DNA of 64,000 bases, taken from NCBI RefSeq assembly GCF_900110575.1, contig NZ_FOEF01000007.1, forward strand, positions 186,001 through 250,000, read 5' to 3'. The translations under genes were made by a program, and so were the position numbers. This stretch comes from Amycolatopsis saalfeldensis. Its GTDB lineage: Bacteria; Actinomycetota; Actinomycetes; Mycobacteriales; Pseudonocardiaceae. The notes beneath the pieces were generated by a model that was not told the origin of the DNA, ran no database searches, and saw nothing but the letters and a program-made list of their open reading frames with translations. This document shows positions 18,101-26,883 of this stretch, piece after piece. The number at the start of each line of letters is the position of its first letter. Position 1 is the first letter of the stretch.

Positions 18101-19532
18101 CGGTGACCCGGCCGTGCTCACTCTCGACGGCGACGTGGTAGCCACCCGAGTGGCGCACGGCCGTGGGCACGCCGTCGGCGTCGCGGTCGAAGTCGATCCG
18201 GTTGCCCCGGCGGTCGACGATGGCGGCCAGCGCGGCCCGCCCTCCGCCGGCCGGCGGGAAGATCAGCGTGCGCCCCGTTTCCGGCTGGCGCAGGACGTGA
18301 CCCCCGTCCGCGGACCGGCTCAGCGGCCACCGCGAACCCACCGCGGGCAGGACCCCCGCGCCGTCGGCGGGCGGGGCCGGGTAGACCAGGATCACGCCGT
18401 CCGGACCGGCGAAGCACACGCCCTGCCCGTCGAACTCCAGCCGCTGGTCCAAAGTGGACGACCAGGACGGGCCGAACAGCCGCCCCGAGCGGTAGGACGA
18501 CACGTGCGTGCGCCGCAGCACCAACGGCAGCACGCCCGGCAGCTCCAGATCCGTCTGCACCATGAACATCTCGCCGGTGGCCGCGTCGACGGGCTCCTTC
18601 TGCCCGCAGCGCCCGGTCGGCTCTTGCGCGCGGTCGCCCGGATTGGCCGCGTCGTCACGCAACGAGCCGCCGGTGTCGTCGCCGTGCCCCGCCGGCCCGG
18701 CGTCGTGGCCGCCCTCCGCCGCGCCGGGGTGCGTGCCCTCCGCGGCGGAGGACGGATGCGTGCCGTCCCCGCCCCCATGGCCGTGCAGCTCGGCCATGAC
18801 CTTCTTGATCGAGGCGAAGATCTCCTCGAGCTTGCTCATCAACGGCCGCAGCTTCTCCACCGAATTGATCAGCTTCTTGACCACCGCGCCGATCTTCTCC
18901 GTCCACGCGGCCACCTGCTCCACGACCTGCGCGACCACCACCGGCGTACCCAGCCCGAGCGAGCACACCTCCTCCAACGCGTCCTGGATGAAGTCCCCGA
19001 CGGCCTGGGTGACCATGTCCCGCACCAGCATCCGCACCGCGCCGGTGATCACCCCGACGACCTCCACCACCGTGCCGATCGCCGACGCGCACATCGACGC
19101 CGCACCCAGGTGATCGATCTTCTCCTTCAGATTCGCCCGATACGCGTCCGCCGCCGGACCCCGCCAATGCGCCGTGTCCTGCGTGACCGTGGTGGACAGA
19201 TCCTTCGCAGCCTGGTCCACCGCGGTGGCGATGTTCTTCCACGTCTGCGCGAACGACGCGATCCGATCCCCGTCACCGGCCAGCTGATTCAACGCGTCCT
19301 GCAACGGCTTGACGTGCTCGATCAGCCAGTTCAACCCGTAGGAGATCAACGTCCCCACCGGGTTCATCGCCATCGTCAGCGCATCCAGCCCCGCCCCCAG
19401 GACCCCCAGCCCCGCCTCGACCCAAGAGCCCGACGAGATCCCGTCACACGCCGACGCCGCGTCGTCGATGATGTTGATCCCCGAATGCCACGTCGTCGAA
19501 TCCTGCTTCGCCGCGACCAGCGGATTGCTCAT
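15132..19532 (-). CDS. RHS-repeat polymorphic toxin with ESX-like N-terminal domain
   Basis: The 1466-residue protein has three parts. Residues 1-280 form a long helical segment with a WxG-like QDTAHWRGPAADAY motif and a hydrophobic pair of helices, typical of type VII (ESX) secretion targeting in actinobacterial polymorphic toxins. From ~310 a DUF6531 module (DAATGEMFMVQTDLELPG) starts a YD/RHS barrel of ~1000 residues with many G-x-x-x-RYEYDAAGR-type repeats, closed by the core motif GWIDPLGLEG near 1325. The final 141 residues (1326-1466) are the variable toxin tip, with GDEISHAAIADG and DIDNHSGHYF motifs. The tip recalls a small polymorphic-toxin domain with conserved Glu/His residues; I cannot name it with certainty. 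It probably mediates contact-dependent competition. Confidence 0.85.
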   Translation of the reverse strand: MSNPLVAAKQDSTTWHSGINIIDDAASACDGISSGSWVEAGLGVLGAGLDALTMAMNPVGTLISYGLNWLIEHVKPLQDALNQLAGDGDRIASFAQTWKNIATAVDQAAKDLSTTVTQDTAHWRGPAADAYRANLKEKIDHLGAASMCASAIGTVVEVVGVITGAVRMLVRDMVTQAVGDFIQDALEEVCSLGLGTPVVVAQVVEQVAAWTEKIGAVVKKLINSVEKLRPLMSKLEEIFASIKKVMAELHGHGGGDGTHPSSAAEGTHPGAAEGGHDAGPAGHGDDTGGSLRDDAANPGDRAQEPTGRCGQKEPVDAATGEMFMVQTDLELPGVLPLVLRRTHVSSYRSGRLFGPSWSSTLDQRLEFDGQGVCFAGPDGVILVYPAPPADGAGVLPAVGSRWPLSRSADGGHVLRQPETGRTLIFPPAGGGRAALAAIVDRRGNRIDFDRDADGVPTAVRHSGGYHVAVESEHGRVTGLRLVHGPDEDVVLGRFGYDGVRLTAVTNSSGEALRFRYDAAGRIVRWDDRVGEWYAYAFDHEGRCVRTEGAGDMLTGTFEYDTANRITRETDSLGNVTTYHFDALHQLTREVDPLGHETRYEWDGLRRLTSRTDPTGRTTRHAYDDEGNLVTVTRPDGSQSLAEYNGFRQPVTVVQPDGGVWRRTYDTAGNLTSATDPAGATTRYAYDARGFLATVTDPAGGTKAIEADAAGLPVRVTGPGGEVSTCTRDRFGRIASFTDAGGGTTRLAWTVEGRLLSRTLPGGATEHWRYDAEGHQVERVDALGSRSRVEHTHFGLPKTCTEADGSRLEYQYDTELRIVGVRNAAGLTWRYEYDAAGRLVTETDFDGRVLRYERDAAGRLERRTNGAGESTVFLRDRLAAVVERRSADNVTRFAYDEMGRLSRAVNRDAEVVFERDALGRVLAETVNGHTVRSEFDAAGRRVARTTATGLRSVWEYDASHRPTALHTGARVLSFGYDQAGHEIERLVDTGAILAQAWDTDHRLVSQTLSTVAGGSPRPRAVQRRDYHYRPDGLLTGIEDQVAGPSRFELDPAGRVTGVAAPGWAEQYAYGPTGGLTASAGPGEAPARREFAGTLLRSAGGLRYRHDAQGRVVLRQRKRLSAKPATWHYRWDSEDHLVGVTTPDGARWRYRYDPLGRRIAKQRLGSDGVRVTEQVDFVWDGATLAEQVRNGTAATTWDWAPGGQRPVGQTHRDREQEWVDRQFYSIVTDLVGAAAELVDEHGDLAWRRQGTLWGEELFRPADRASTPLRFPGQYFDAETGLHYNYHRYYDPAAGQYLSHDPLGLAPSPNTQGYVPNPTGWIDPLGLEGCTFANQKPEDLDAEREVMRRNGVTPTTPGTPEFDAMLSSGDGQLKWVVTDSGELRVAPHTVNGDEISHAAIADGSRVRAAGQANVAGSSGGYFGLDIDNHSGHYFHGVAHNGDAVVQEGVDAFGRYGVPDTWERSTVGGG

Positions 19533-19801
19533 CCCCCACCGCCCTTCACACCTGCTCCTTCGGACGTGACGAGGAAACCACCGGGTTCTCGGCGGCTGGC
19601 CGGGAGCGGCGCGAAATACCCGGATGGTCTAAATCGAGTGTCCGAATTTTACCGAATATCCGAATGTCCGGCCGGGGAATTCCGGGCACGGTGTGGTGAC
19701 TGCTGTCGCTTCGGTCTTGACGGATCACCGGCGGCTGGCGAAGCGTCGTGTACAACAGGCCGGCCACTGGCGCCGGCCCCACGAGGCACGAAGAGGATTT
19801 G

Positions 19802-20968
19802 ATGAACCACTCGGCCAGACGCTGGTACCGCAGCGGTGTGGCACAAGCGTTGACGCTGGTCGGCGCGCTGCTGGTCACCGCGATCGGCGTCACGGCCGCC
19901 GCCGCTCCTCGCGCCCAGGGCTCCGACGCGCCCGGGACCGTGTGGCTGTGCCGCCCCGGCCAGCCCCACGACCCTTGCTCGATCGGGCTCGACGCGACCG
20001 CGGTGGCCGCGAACGGCGCGAAGACCCTGGTGCCCGCCAGGCCCGCGGCCGCCTCGCCGTTCGACTGCTTCTACGTCTACCCGACCGTCAGCGGCGAACC
20101 GGCGATGAACGCCGACCTCCGGATCCAGCCGGCCGAGATCGGCGCGGCCCGGTTCCAGGCCTCGCGGTTCTCCCAGGTCTGCCGGGTCTGGGCCCCGATG
20201 TACCGGCAGACCACCCGCGCGACGATCGCCGCGTACCCGGACCTGAATCTGCCCGCCGAGTCGATCAGCACCGCGTACAGCAGCCTGAAAGCCGGCTTCG
20301 AGGACTACCTCGAGCACCACAACCACGGCCGGCCGATCGTGTTCCTCGGCCACTCCCAGGGCGCGGCGATGCTGATCAAGCTGCTGTCCGGGGTCGTCGA
20401 CCACGACGCGAAGCTGCGCGATCGCGTCGCCCTCGCCGTCGTCCTCGGCGGGGACGTCGAGGTCAAGCCGAGGTCGACGACCGGGGGCAGCTTCCGGCAC
20501 CTGCCGGTCTGCACCCGTGCCGGGGAGGCCGGCTGCGTGATCGCCTATTCCAGCTTCCCCGGCACGCCGGGGGCTTCGGCCTTGTTCGGCCGCCCGGGGC
20601 AGGGCGTCGCGCTGCAATCGGGGCAGACCGCCAAAACCGGCGTTCAGGTCGCCTGCGTCAACCCGGCGGCGCCCCATGGCGGAAAGGCCGCCCTCGAACC
20701 GTTTTTCCTCGCCACCCGGGCCAACGCGGTCAGCACCCCGTGGGTCACCTATCCGGGGCTCTACTCCGCGCGCTGCAAGACCGGCGCGGAAGGCGCGGCC
20801 TGGCTCGAAGTGACGAAGTCCGCCGGCGCCAAGGACAAGCGCCGAGTCGCCCCCGTCTGGCCCGGTGCCGATTACGGGTACCACCTGAACGACGCGAACC
20901 TCGCCCTGGGAAACCTGGTCTCGGACGTGGCGGCCGCCGAATCGACGTGGACGGCCGCCCACCACTGA
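19802..20968 (+). CDS. Secreted DUF3089 alpha/beta-hydrolase (lipase/esterase-like)
   Basis: A 388-residue exported protein. The signal peptide (ALTLVGALLVTAIGVTAAAA) is followed by an alpha/beta-hydrolase of the DUF3089 group. The N-terminal VWLCRPGQPHDPCS and CFYVYPTVSGEP blocks are characteristic. The nucleophile elbow is GHSQGAAML (Ser near 182), with conserved Cys residues that would form disulfides outside the cell. The ATG at 19802 has GAAGAGGA upstream; the earlier start at 19748 is not needed. It stands alone, convergent with an ABC permease gene 12 bases away. Probable role: hydrolysis of an ester or lipid in the envelope or medium. Confidence 0.82.
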   Translation: MNHSARRWYRSGVAQALTLVGALLVTAIGVTAAAAPRAQGSDAPGTVWLCRPGQPHDPCSIGLDATAVAANGAKTLVPARPAAASPFDCFYVYPTVSGEPAMNADLRIQPAEIGAARFQASRFSQVCRVWAPMYRQTTRATIAAYPDLNLPAESISTAYSSLKAGFEDYLEHHNHGRPIVFLGHSQGAAMLIKLLSGVVDHDAKLRDRVALAVVLGGDVEVKPRSTTGGSFRHLPVCTRAGEAGCVIAYSSFPGTPGASALFGRPGQGVALQSGQTAKTGVQVACVNPAAPHGGKAALEPFFLATRANAVSTPWVTYPGLYSARCKTGAEGAAWLEVTKSAGAKDKRRVAPVWPGADYGYHLNDANLALGNLVSDVAAAESTWTAAHH

Positions 20969-20980
20969 GGACTCCCGGCG

Positions 20981-23272
20981 TCACTCGGTGCGCATCGAGG
21001 CCAGCCGGGCCGCGCCGCGCAGTGACGGGAGCGTCACCACGGTCACCAGCAGCACCAGTGCGGCCGCGGCCGCGCTCAGCACCCCGACCGCGAGCCAGTC
21101 GACGACGAGGCTCGAGCGGGTCAGGCGGGCGCCGAGCGCCGCCACGCCGATCCCGGCCACCACCGCGGTCACGATCCCGAGCACCAGCGGGATCGCGTTC
21201 TGCCACACCACCGACCGGGCCAGCACCCGCACCGGGACCCCGGTCGCGGCGAGCATCGCGATGGTGCGCCGCCGTTCCCGCAGCTGTTCCAGGCCGAGCA
21301 CCAGCAGGCTGACCCCGGCCAGCAGCAGCGTGAACACCGACGCCGCGAGCAGCCCGGCCCGGATCGCCAGGTACGCCCGCTGGCTGCTGCTCAACGGGAA
21401 CGGGTCCGGCACGTACAGCGAGGCATGCCAGGCGAAGGGCGCGAGCGCGTTGCGGGCGGCCTCGGCGAAGTCCGGATTGCTCGAGCCGGCCTTCACGGTG
21501 CCGGTCGCCCAGACCCGGCTCAGGTCGAGCCCGGCCATCGCGCCCGGGGTGACCATCAGCTCGGCAGTGCCGGCGCTCTCCGGCACGGTCACCGGGATGA
21601 GGTCCGGCACCGTCCAGGTGCCCAGCGAGCGCTGTTGCTCGTCGTAGTAGGTGGCCGCATAGGACTGTCCCGAGTGGACGGAATCCGTGGCGCGCCGATC
21701 CACGTAGACGGCGCCGTCGCGGCAGTCCCGGAGCGCGGCCAGCTCCCGCCAGGTCGCGCAGCCGGCGACCTTGATCCCGTACGACTGGGCCGGATCCGGG
21801 CCCAGCAGCTCGACCGATTGCGCGAGGTGCAGGGGACTCACGCCCGGCAGTTTCGCCAGCGCGGCCGTCACCGCGCCGCCGGCCGAGGGGTCCGCGTCCA
21901 CCGACATCTGCGTGTCGTCGCGCTGCGGCCGCGGACCGGGGTCGAATGCCTGGGCCTGCCCGGTCAGCAACGACTGCAGCGCGATCGCGCCGGCGAGCAC
22001 CACCGCGAGCCCGGCGACCACCCGGGCCGGGGTGCCGCTGTCGAGCTGCAGGCGGCGGACCGCGAGCTGGAACGCCGGCCGTCCGACGGAAAGGCGCGCC
22101 ACCGCGCGCTCCAGCAGCCACGGCAGCAGCGCGGGAACACCGACGAGCAGGCACGCCACCCCGCCCACGACGGCGATCGTCGTCAGCGTGGAGCTGTCTC
22201 GCACCGTCAGCGTGCACAGCACGGCGATGCCGGCGAGGATCGGGATCAGCCGCCACCACAGCCGACGCTTGATCGGCTTCGTGCGCCGGACGACGCCCAG
22301 CGGCTCGATCGCCGTGCCCCGCAACGCGGCCAGCGTGCTCAGCACCGAGAGCGCGGGCACCGCCAGCACGATCAAGACCACCAGCGGCCACGGCGGCGCC
22401 ACGTCGTCGACGAACAGGCCGCCTTGGCGCACCTGGACCGACGGCGCCAGCTGCCGCAGGGCGAGGAACGCCCCGGCGCCGAGCACCAGCCCGGCCGCCG
22501 CGGTGACCAGCGATTCGGCGGCTGCGATCCGGCGTACCTGCGGCAGGTCCGAGCCGACCAGCCGGAGCGCGGCGAGCCGCCGGTCCCGCTCGGCGCCGGC
22601 GATGCGCGCGGACGTCGCCACGAACACGAACACCGGCGCCAGCAGGGAGACGATGCCGATGATCAGCAGGGCCAGCAATCCGGGGTCGAGCCCGGCCGAC
22701 TCGGTGGGGGCGCCGAAGGAGTAGACCTGCTTGCCCGGCAAGGAAGCATCCGCGCCGACGTACGCGCGCAGGTCGTCCGGGTTGGCGAGGCCCGGCTGGC
22801 TGATGGTCCCGGTCACCGGCCCGGTGAACCGCGGGCGCAGCATTGTTCCGGCGTCGGAGCGCAGCAGCTCGGCGAGCGCCGGGGACAGGATCGTCTCGCC
22901 GGGCGCGGGAATCCGCTCCAGTCCCGGCGGCACCGGCGACGCGGGGCCGCTCGCATGGACGTAGCGGACCGAAATGTACTGGCCCCGGAAGGACGTCTGG
23001 TCGTCGCGCAGGGACAACGGCGTCACCCCGGCCACCGGCGTGGCGACCCCGACGCCGGCGAGCTGGCGGCCGTCGCGCTGGGAGATCGCGTGGTCGGCCG
23101 AGGCCGCGAACAGCAGCACGGTGACGGCGACCCCGACGCCGATCGTGCCGAGCAGCAGCCGGGCGATCGCGGTCCCCGAGGCCCGGCCGCCCCCGACGGC
23201 CAGCCGGATCCCCAGGGCCAGATCGCCGGTCCAGGCGGCGAAGCGCCCGCGGCGCCGGATCGGCGCGCTCAT
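20981..23272 (-). CDS. ABC transporter permease, FtsX/MacB-like
   Basis: The 763-residue integral membrane protein has the layout of a large FtsX-type permease: a TM segment near residue 30, a large extracytoplasmic domain (~50-200), and three TM segments around 215-360. A second region with TMs follows near 400 and 430, then an external domain (~470-640) and three terminal TMs. The FtsX-like block (LRLVGSDLPQVRRIAAAESLVTAAAGL) occurs in the first half and again as LAATGVPVRVLARSVVWQNAIPL, showing internal duplication. The ATG at 23272 overlaps the ATPase stop by 4 bases. Members act in drug or antimicrobial-peptide resistance or envelope stress; the substrate is unknown. Confidence 0.85.
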   Translation of the reverse strand: MSAPIRRRGRFAAWTGDLALGIRLAVGGGRASGTAIARLLLGTIGVGVAVTVLLFAASADHAISQRDGRQLAGVGVATPVAGVTPLSLRDDQTSFRGQYISVRYVHASGPASPVPPGLERIPAPGETILSPALAELLRSDAGTMLRPRFTGPVTGTISQPGLANPDDLRAYVGADASLPGKQVYSFGAPTESAGLDPGLLALLIIGIVSLLAPVFVFVATSARIAGAERDRRLAALRLVGSDLPQVRRIAAAESLVTAAAGLVLGAGAFLALRQLAPSVQVRQGGLFVDDVAPPWPLVVLIVLAVPALSVLSTLAALRGTAIEPLGVVRRTKPIKRRLWWRLIPILAGIAVLCTLTVRDSSTLTTIAVVGGVACLLVGVPALLPWLLERAVARLSVGRPAFQLAVRRLQLDSGTPARVVAGLAVVLAGAIALQSLLTGQAQAFDPGPRPQRDDTQMSVDADPSAGGAVTAALAKLPGVSPLHLAQSVELLGPDPAQSYGIKVAGCATWRELAALRDCRDGAVYVDRRATDSVHSGQSYAATYYDEQQRSLGTWTVPDLIPVTVPESAGTAELMVTPGAMAGLDLSRVWATGTVKAGSSNPDFAEAARNALAPFAWHASLYVPDPFPLSSSQRAYLAIRAGLLAASVFTLLLAGVSLLVLGLEQLRERRRTIAMLAATGVPVRVLARSVVWQNAIPLVLGIVTAVVAGIGVAALGARLTRSSLVVDWLAVGVLSAAAAALVLLVTVVTLPSLRGAARLASMRTE

Positions 23273-23982
23273 CGCGGCGACCGGGCCGGCTCGGCGGCCG
23301 CGAGCCCGACCTGACGCGATTTCCCGTCCCGCACCACGATTTCGCGGTCGGAGTAGGCGGCCACCCGCGGCTCGTGGGTGACCAGCAGCACGGCCGCGCC
23401 GCTCTCCTTGGCCGCGGCGACGAGCAGCCGCATCACGCGCTCGCCGTTGAGCGAGTCGAGCGCGCCGGTCGGCTCGTCCGCGAACACCACCCGCGGCTCG
23501 GTCACCAGCGCCCGCGCCACGGCGGCCCGCTGGCCCTGGCCGCCGGACACCTCCCCCGGCCGCTTGTCCGCGGTGTCGCCGACCTCCAGCCGGTCCAGCC
23601 ATTCCCGGGCGAGCTTCTCGGCCGGCCCGCGCCGGAGCCCGTCGAGCCGCATCGGCAGCGCGACGTTCTCCAGGCAGGTCAGCTCCGGCACGAGCTGCCC
23701 GAACTGGAAGACGAAGCCGAAATCGGTGCGCCGCAACGCACTGCGCTCGCGGTCCGGCATCGCCGAGAGCACGCGGCCGGCGTAGCGGACCTCGCCGCCG
23801 TCCGGCTGGACGATCCCGGCCAGGCAGTGGAGCAGGGTCGACTTCCCCGAGCCCGACGGGCCCATCACGGCGACGACCTCACCGGCGTGCAGGTCCATCC
23901 CGGCGCCGTCGAGCGCCTGGGTGGGCCCGAACGATTTGCGCAGATCGACGGCGCTGAGCAGCGCGCCCCCGGTCGGTTCCAT
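23269..23982 (-). CDS. ABC transporter ATP-binding protein, MacB/LolD type
   Basis: A 237-residue ATPase with Walker A GPSGSGKST (~39), a Q-loop, the signature VSGGQGQRAAVARAL, Walker B VVFADEPTGALDS and a switch His (LLVTHEPRV). It energises the FtsX-like permease encoded just downstream, with which it overlaps by four bases. I use the ATG at 23982 because GAGGGAAG lies just upstream. A GTG at 24012 overlapping the PadR stop (GTGA) is an alternative that adds ten residues. The operon reads padR, ATPase, permease, so the repressor probably controls the transporter. Confidence 0.88.
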   Translation of the reverse strand: MEPTGGALLSAVDLRKSFGPTQALDGAGMDLHAGEVVAVMGPSGSGKSTLLHCLAGIVQPDGGEVRYAGRVLSAMPDRERSALRRTDFGFVFQFGQLVPELTCLENVALPMRLDGLRRGPAEKLAREWLDRLEVGDTADKRPGEVSGGQGQRAAVARALVTEPRVVFADEPTGALDSLNGERVMRLLVAAAKESGAAVLLVTHEPRVAAYSDREIVVRDGKSRQVGLAAAEPARSPR

Positions 23983-24008
23983 GAGCTTCCCTCGATCGGT
24001 GGTGGTGG

Positions 24009-24533
24009 TCACGGCTTCAGCTGTCCCGCCAGCTCGTCCAGCCGGGCCGCGGTGAGCTCGAGCCAGCGCAGGTCCGCCTCGAGGTGGAACAGGGCGTGGT
24101 CGCAGATGAGCTGGTCGGCGAGGTCCCCGTCGGTCTTGCGGGTGGTCAGCCGCCGCATCGCGCGCAGGTGCTCGGCGCGTTGCGCGTCCAGCACCTCGGT
24201 GGCGCTCCGCCCGGAGAGCAGGGCGAGGACAACCTTGGTGTACAAGGTGTTCTGCAAGTACAGCGACGGGTTTTCCGGGGTGCCGAGCCACTCGGCGACG
24301 TTGGTCACGCCGGCATCGGTGATGGCGTACCGCTTCCGGTCCGGGCCGTCCCCCGGTTCGATCCCCTTCTCCTCGACGAGCCCGTTGCGCAGCAGCCGTG
24401 ACAGCGTCGAGTACACCTGCCCGTAGTGCAGCGGGCGATCTTGGCGGAAGCTCTCGTCGTAGAGCCGCTTGAGGTCGTAGCCGTACTTCGGCCCGCTCTC
24501 CAGCAGGCCGAGCAACGTGTTCGCGATGGACAT
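24009..24533 (-). CDS. PadR family transcriptional regulator
   Basis: A 174-residue PadR-type regulator: an N-terminal winged helix (IANTLLGLLESGPKYGYDLKRLY, then YGQVYSTLSRLLRNGLVEEKG) and a helical C-terminal dimerisation domain rich in Leu and Glu. It heads the operon with an ABC ATPase and permease, the standard layout of PadR-controlled multidrug or antimicrobial transporters; ligand binding should release repression. A perfect inverted repeat just upstream of its start (24548-24580) is the likely operator, giving autoregulation. The ATG at 24533 is the clear start. Confidence 0.88.
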   Translation of the reverse strand: MSIANTLLGLLESGPKYGYDLKRLYDESFRQDRPLHYGQVYSTLSRLLRNGLVEEKGIEPGDGPDRKRYAITDAGVTNVAEWLGTPENPSLYLQNTLYTKVVLALLSGRSATEVLDAQRAEHLRAMRRLTTRKTDGDLADQLICDHALFHLEADLRWLELTAARLDELAGQLKP

Positions 24534-24547
24534 GCGGAGCAGACTAC

Positions 24548-24580
24548 ACGGGGTGTATACCTCGGGTCTATACACCCCGT
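24548..24580. promoter_or_regulatory. Putative PadR operator
   Basis: A perfect 12-base inverted repeat has arms ACGGGGTGTATA (24548-24559) and its complement (24569-24580) and a 9-base spacer. It sits 14 bases before the padR start, where binding would block transcription of the padR-ABC operon. Confidence 0.7.
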
Positions 24581-24601
24581 GCATAGCGAGGTTGAGCCTG
24601 G

Positions 24602-25552
24602 TCAGGGGCGCAGGAGTGCTCCTGCGTTGCGGGTGGTCTGCGCCCGCCAGCCCGCCGGCTCCAGTGCGTCGAGCCGCGCGAGCGTGCTGAGGACGACCTC
24701 CCGGGGAGTCCAGGCGTGGTCGCTGCCGTAGACCAGCCGATCGGGCGCCGCGATGGAACGCAGCGCGGTCAGCTGCGCGGCGTTCGGCGCTCCGGCGAGG
24801 TCGTAATACAGGCGCCGGAGGCTCTCGAACACGATCGGATCGGCGCCGCCGGTGACCGAGCGCAGCAGCTCGACGCGGTCGGCGACCAGCGGGAGGACGC
24901 CGCCCATGTGCGGCACGATCACCCGGAGGCCGGGAAAGCGCCGGGCGGCGCCGGAAAGGATGAAGTCGACGATGGTGCGCGCGGTGTCGAACAGGAACTC
25001 GATCATCGGCCGCGGGCGCCCGCCGTCGACGTGCTCGTGCCCTTCGGTCGAGGTGGGGTGCAGGAACAGCACGGCGCGACGGCGGTCCAGCTCGGCCAGC
25101 ACCGGGGTCAGCCGGTCGTCGCCGAGGTAGGCGCCGCGGCTGTTGGTCATCAGGATCACGCCCGCGGCGCCGAGTTCGTCGAACGCGCGGGCGGCCTCGG
25201 CCAGCGCGGCGTCGGTGTCGGGCGCCGGCAGGCTGGCGAACAGGCCGAACCGGCCGGGGTGGGCCCGCACGATCTCCGCGCCCGCGTCGTTGACCTCGCG
25301 GGCCAGCTCGCGGGCCGCCGCGGCATCGCCGAAGTGCACCCCGGGCGAGGAGATCGACAGCATCGCGGTCGCGATGCCCGCCTGGTCCATGAGGTCCAGG
25401 TGCTCCCCCGCGTTCCACCGGGGCCAGTAGTCCCCGGGCATGCCGTCCGGTTCGCGGTGCCCGGCCGCGCTCGCGGCCTCGATGTAGCGGCCGGTGGTGA
25501 AATGCGCGTGCACGTCGACGAGGCCGCCCGCGAGCTCGTGCCGGTCAACCAT
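24602..25552 (-). CDS. Amidohydrolase, ACMSD-like subfamily
   Basis: A 316-residue metal-dependent TIM-barrel hydrolase or decarboxylase related to aminocarboxymuconate-semialdehyde decarboxylase. It carries DVHAHF at residue ~14 (first metal His pair), FLHPTSTEGHEH mid-protein, VPHMGGVLP, and YGSDHAWTP with the conserved metal-binding Asp near 280. There is no signal peptide. The ATG at 25552 overlaps the upstream amidohydrolase stop by 8 bases, so the two are co-expressed. It probably acts on an aromatic or cyclic acid; the reaction cannot be read. Confidence 0.85.
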   Translation of the reverse strand: MVDRHELAGGLVDVHAHFTTGRYIEAASAAGHREPDGMPGDYWPRWNAGEHLDLMDQAGIATAMLSISSPGVHFGDAAAARELAREVNDAGAEIVRAHPGRFGLFASLPAPDTDAALAEAARAFDELGAAGVILMTNSRGAYLGDDRLTPVLAELDRRRAVLFLHPTSTEGHEHVDGGRPRPMIEFLFDTARTIVDFILSGAARRFPGLRVIVPHMGGVLPLVADRVELLRSVTGGADPIVFESLRRLYYDLAGAPNAAQLTALRSIAAPDRLVYGSDHAWTPREVVLSTLARLDALEPAGWRAQTTRNAGALLRP

Positions 25553-26696
25553 GGTGGTGCTCCCTTCGCAGAGTTTCCAGGCGGACCCCGCCCCGCCAGA
25601 CAGCGCGCAGTGACAGCGTGGCGCCGATGTCCGTCGTCGGGTCGCCGTCGACCAGGACGAGGTCGGCGCGGGCGCCGGGCCGGATGCCGCCCCGGTCGGC
25701 CAGCCCGAACCGGGCCGCGGGCACCGAGGTCGCCGCGTTGAGGGCGGCCACCGGGCTGAAACCGGCGAGCACGAGCAGGCGCAGCTCGTCGTGCAGGCTC
25801 GCGCCGTGTGCCATCCCGAAGGCGCCGAGGTGGGACGCGTCGGTGCCGGCGAGCACGTCGACTCCCGCGGCGTGCAGCGCGGCCACCGTGTCCAGCGCGT
25901 AGCGGAAATGGTGCGGCTGCTGGAAAGCCCAGCTCCGCGAGAGGTTGTCGAGCCATTCCGGCGACAGCTGGGGACGGACGCGGGCATCGGCGGCCAGGTC
26001 CGCCCCGTCGCGCCGGCCGGTGATCGACGCGAGCGTGCTCAGCGTCGGGATGACGAACATCCCGGAGTCGGCGATGCGGGTGATCAGCCCGGGGGTGTGC
26101 GGCCGGTCCACGAACAGGTGCGTGAGACCGTCGGCCCCGGCGTCCAGCGCGATCTCGGTGGCGGCGACGGTCAGCGCGTGCGCGAGCACCAGTTTCCCGC
26201 GCGCGTGGCCGGCGCGCACGACCGCGTCGACGAGGTCCGGGGTGAGGGCGGGCAGGGAGGTGCCCAGGGTGCGGCCGTCTTCGATGAGGACCTTGAGGTA
26301 GTCCGCACCCTCGGCGATACGGCCGTCGACGAACGCCTGGGCCTCGCCGGGGCCGGCGACCGTCGGCCAGTCCGGGTCGCGCTGCCGGTCGCGGAGCTGG
26401 TGCGGATGCCCGCCGGGAGTGGTGAGCCCGAACGACGAGCTGCGCACATCGGCGAGATCGGCCGCGGCCGCGACCTCGGCGCGGAGCGGGATCATGGTGC
26501 CGGGCGTGGAAGCCAGGTCGAGCTCGGTGGTGACGCCGAACGTCAGCGCCTGCCGCAGGCCCGCTTCGTCGGCGTGGGTGTGCGCGTCGATCAGCCCGGG
26601 CAGCAGCGTCGCACCTGCCCCGTCGACGATCTCGGCATCCTCGGGACGCCCGCTTCCGTCGAACACCCGGACGTCGGCCAGCACCTGCTTGCCCAT
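25545..26696 (-). CDS. Imidazolonepropionase-like amidohydrolase
   Basis: A 383-residue cytosolic amidohydrolase. The N-terminal small beta domain (VLADVRVFDGSG) leads to LLPGLIDAHTHAD, the HxH metal site at about residue 40. A mid-barrel YLKVLIEDG is the carboxylated Lys region, VLAHALTV follows, and VLAGTDASHLG (~265) gives the Asp ligand. The C-terminal ARADLVLVDGDP is the usual composite-domain strand. The chosen ATG at 26696 follows GGGAG. Two distinct amidohydrolases in one overlapping operon suggest successive hydrolysis of one cyclic amide or lactone substrate. Just upstream two copies of TATACCG (26709 and 26723) may mark a promoter or operator. Confidence 0.85.
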   Translation of the reverse strand: MGKQVLADVRVFDGSGRPEDAEIVDGAGATLLPGLIDAHTHADEAGLRQALTFGVTTELDLASTPGTMIPLRAEVAAAADLADVRSSSFGLTTPGGHPHQLRDRQRDPDWPTVAGPGEAQAFVDGRIAEGADYLKVLIEDGRTLGTSLPALTPDLVDAVVRAGHARGKLVLAHALTVAATEIALDAGADGLTHLFVDRPHTPGLITRIADSGMFVIPTLSTLASITGRRDGADLAADARVRPQLSPEWLDNLSRSWAFQQPHHFRYALDTVAALHAAGVDVLAGTDASHLGAFGMAHGASLHDELRLLVLAGFSPVAALNAATSVPAARFGLADRGGIRPGARADLVLVDGDPTTDIGATLSLRAVWRGGVRLETLRREHHHG

Positions 26697-26883
26697 GACG
26701 CGCTCCCGTATACCGATCCATATATACCGGTTCGTAGTCAAACTAGCAGAGCGGGACGCTCGCCGCCAACGGCCGCGTCAGCCCGCAGGCTCGCCGGGGC
26801 AGAATTGGTGGACAGCCTATCCGCCACTTGCTACCGTGGTAACGGAGAGGTTATCCGGCAACCCGCGGAGAATGGAGTCGGCC

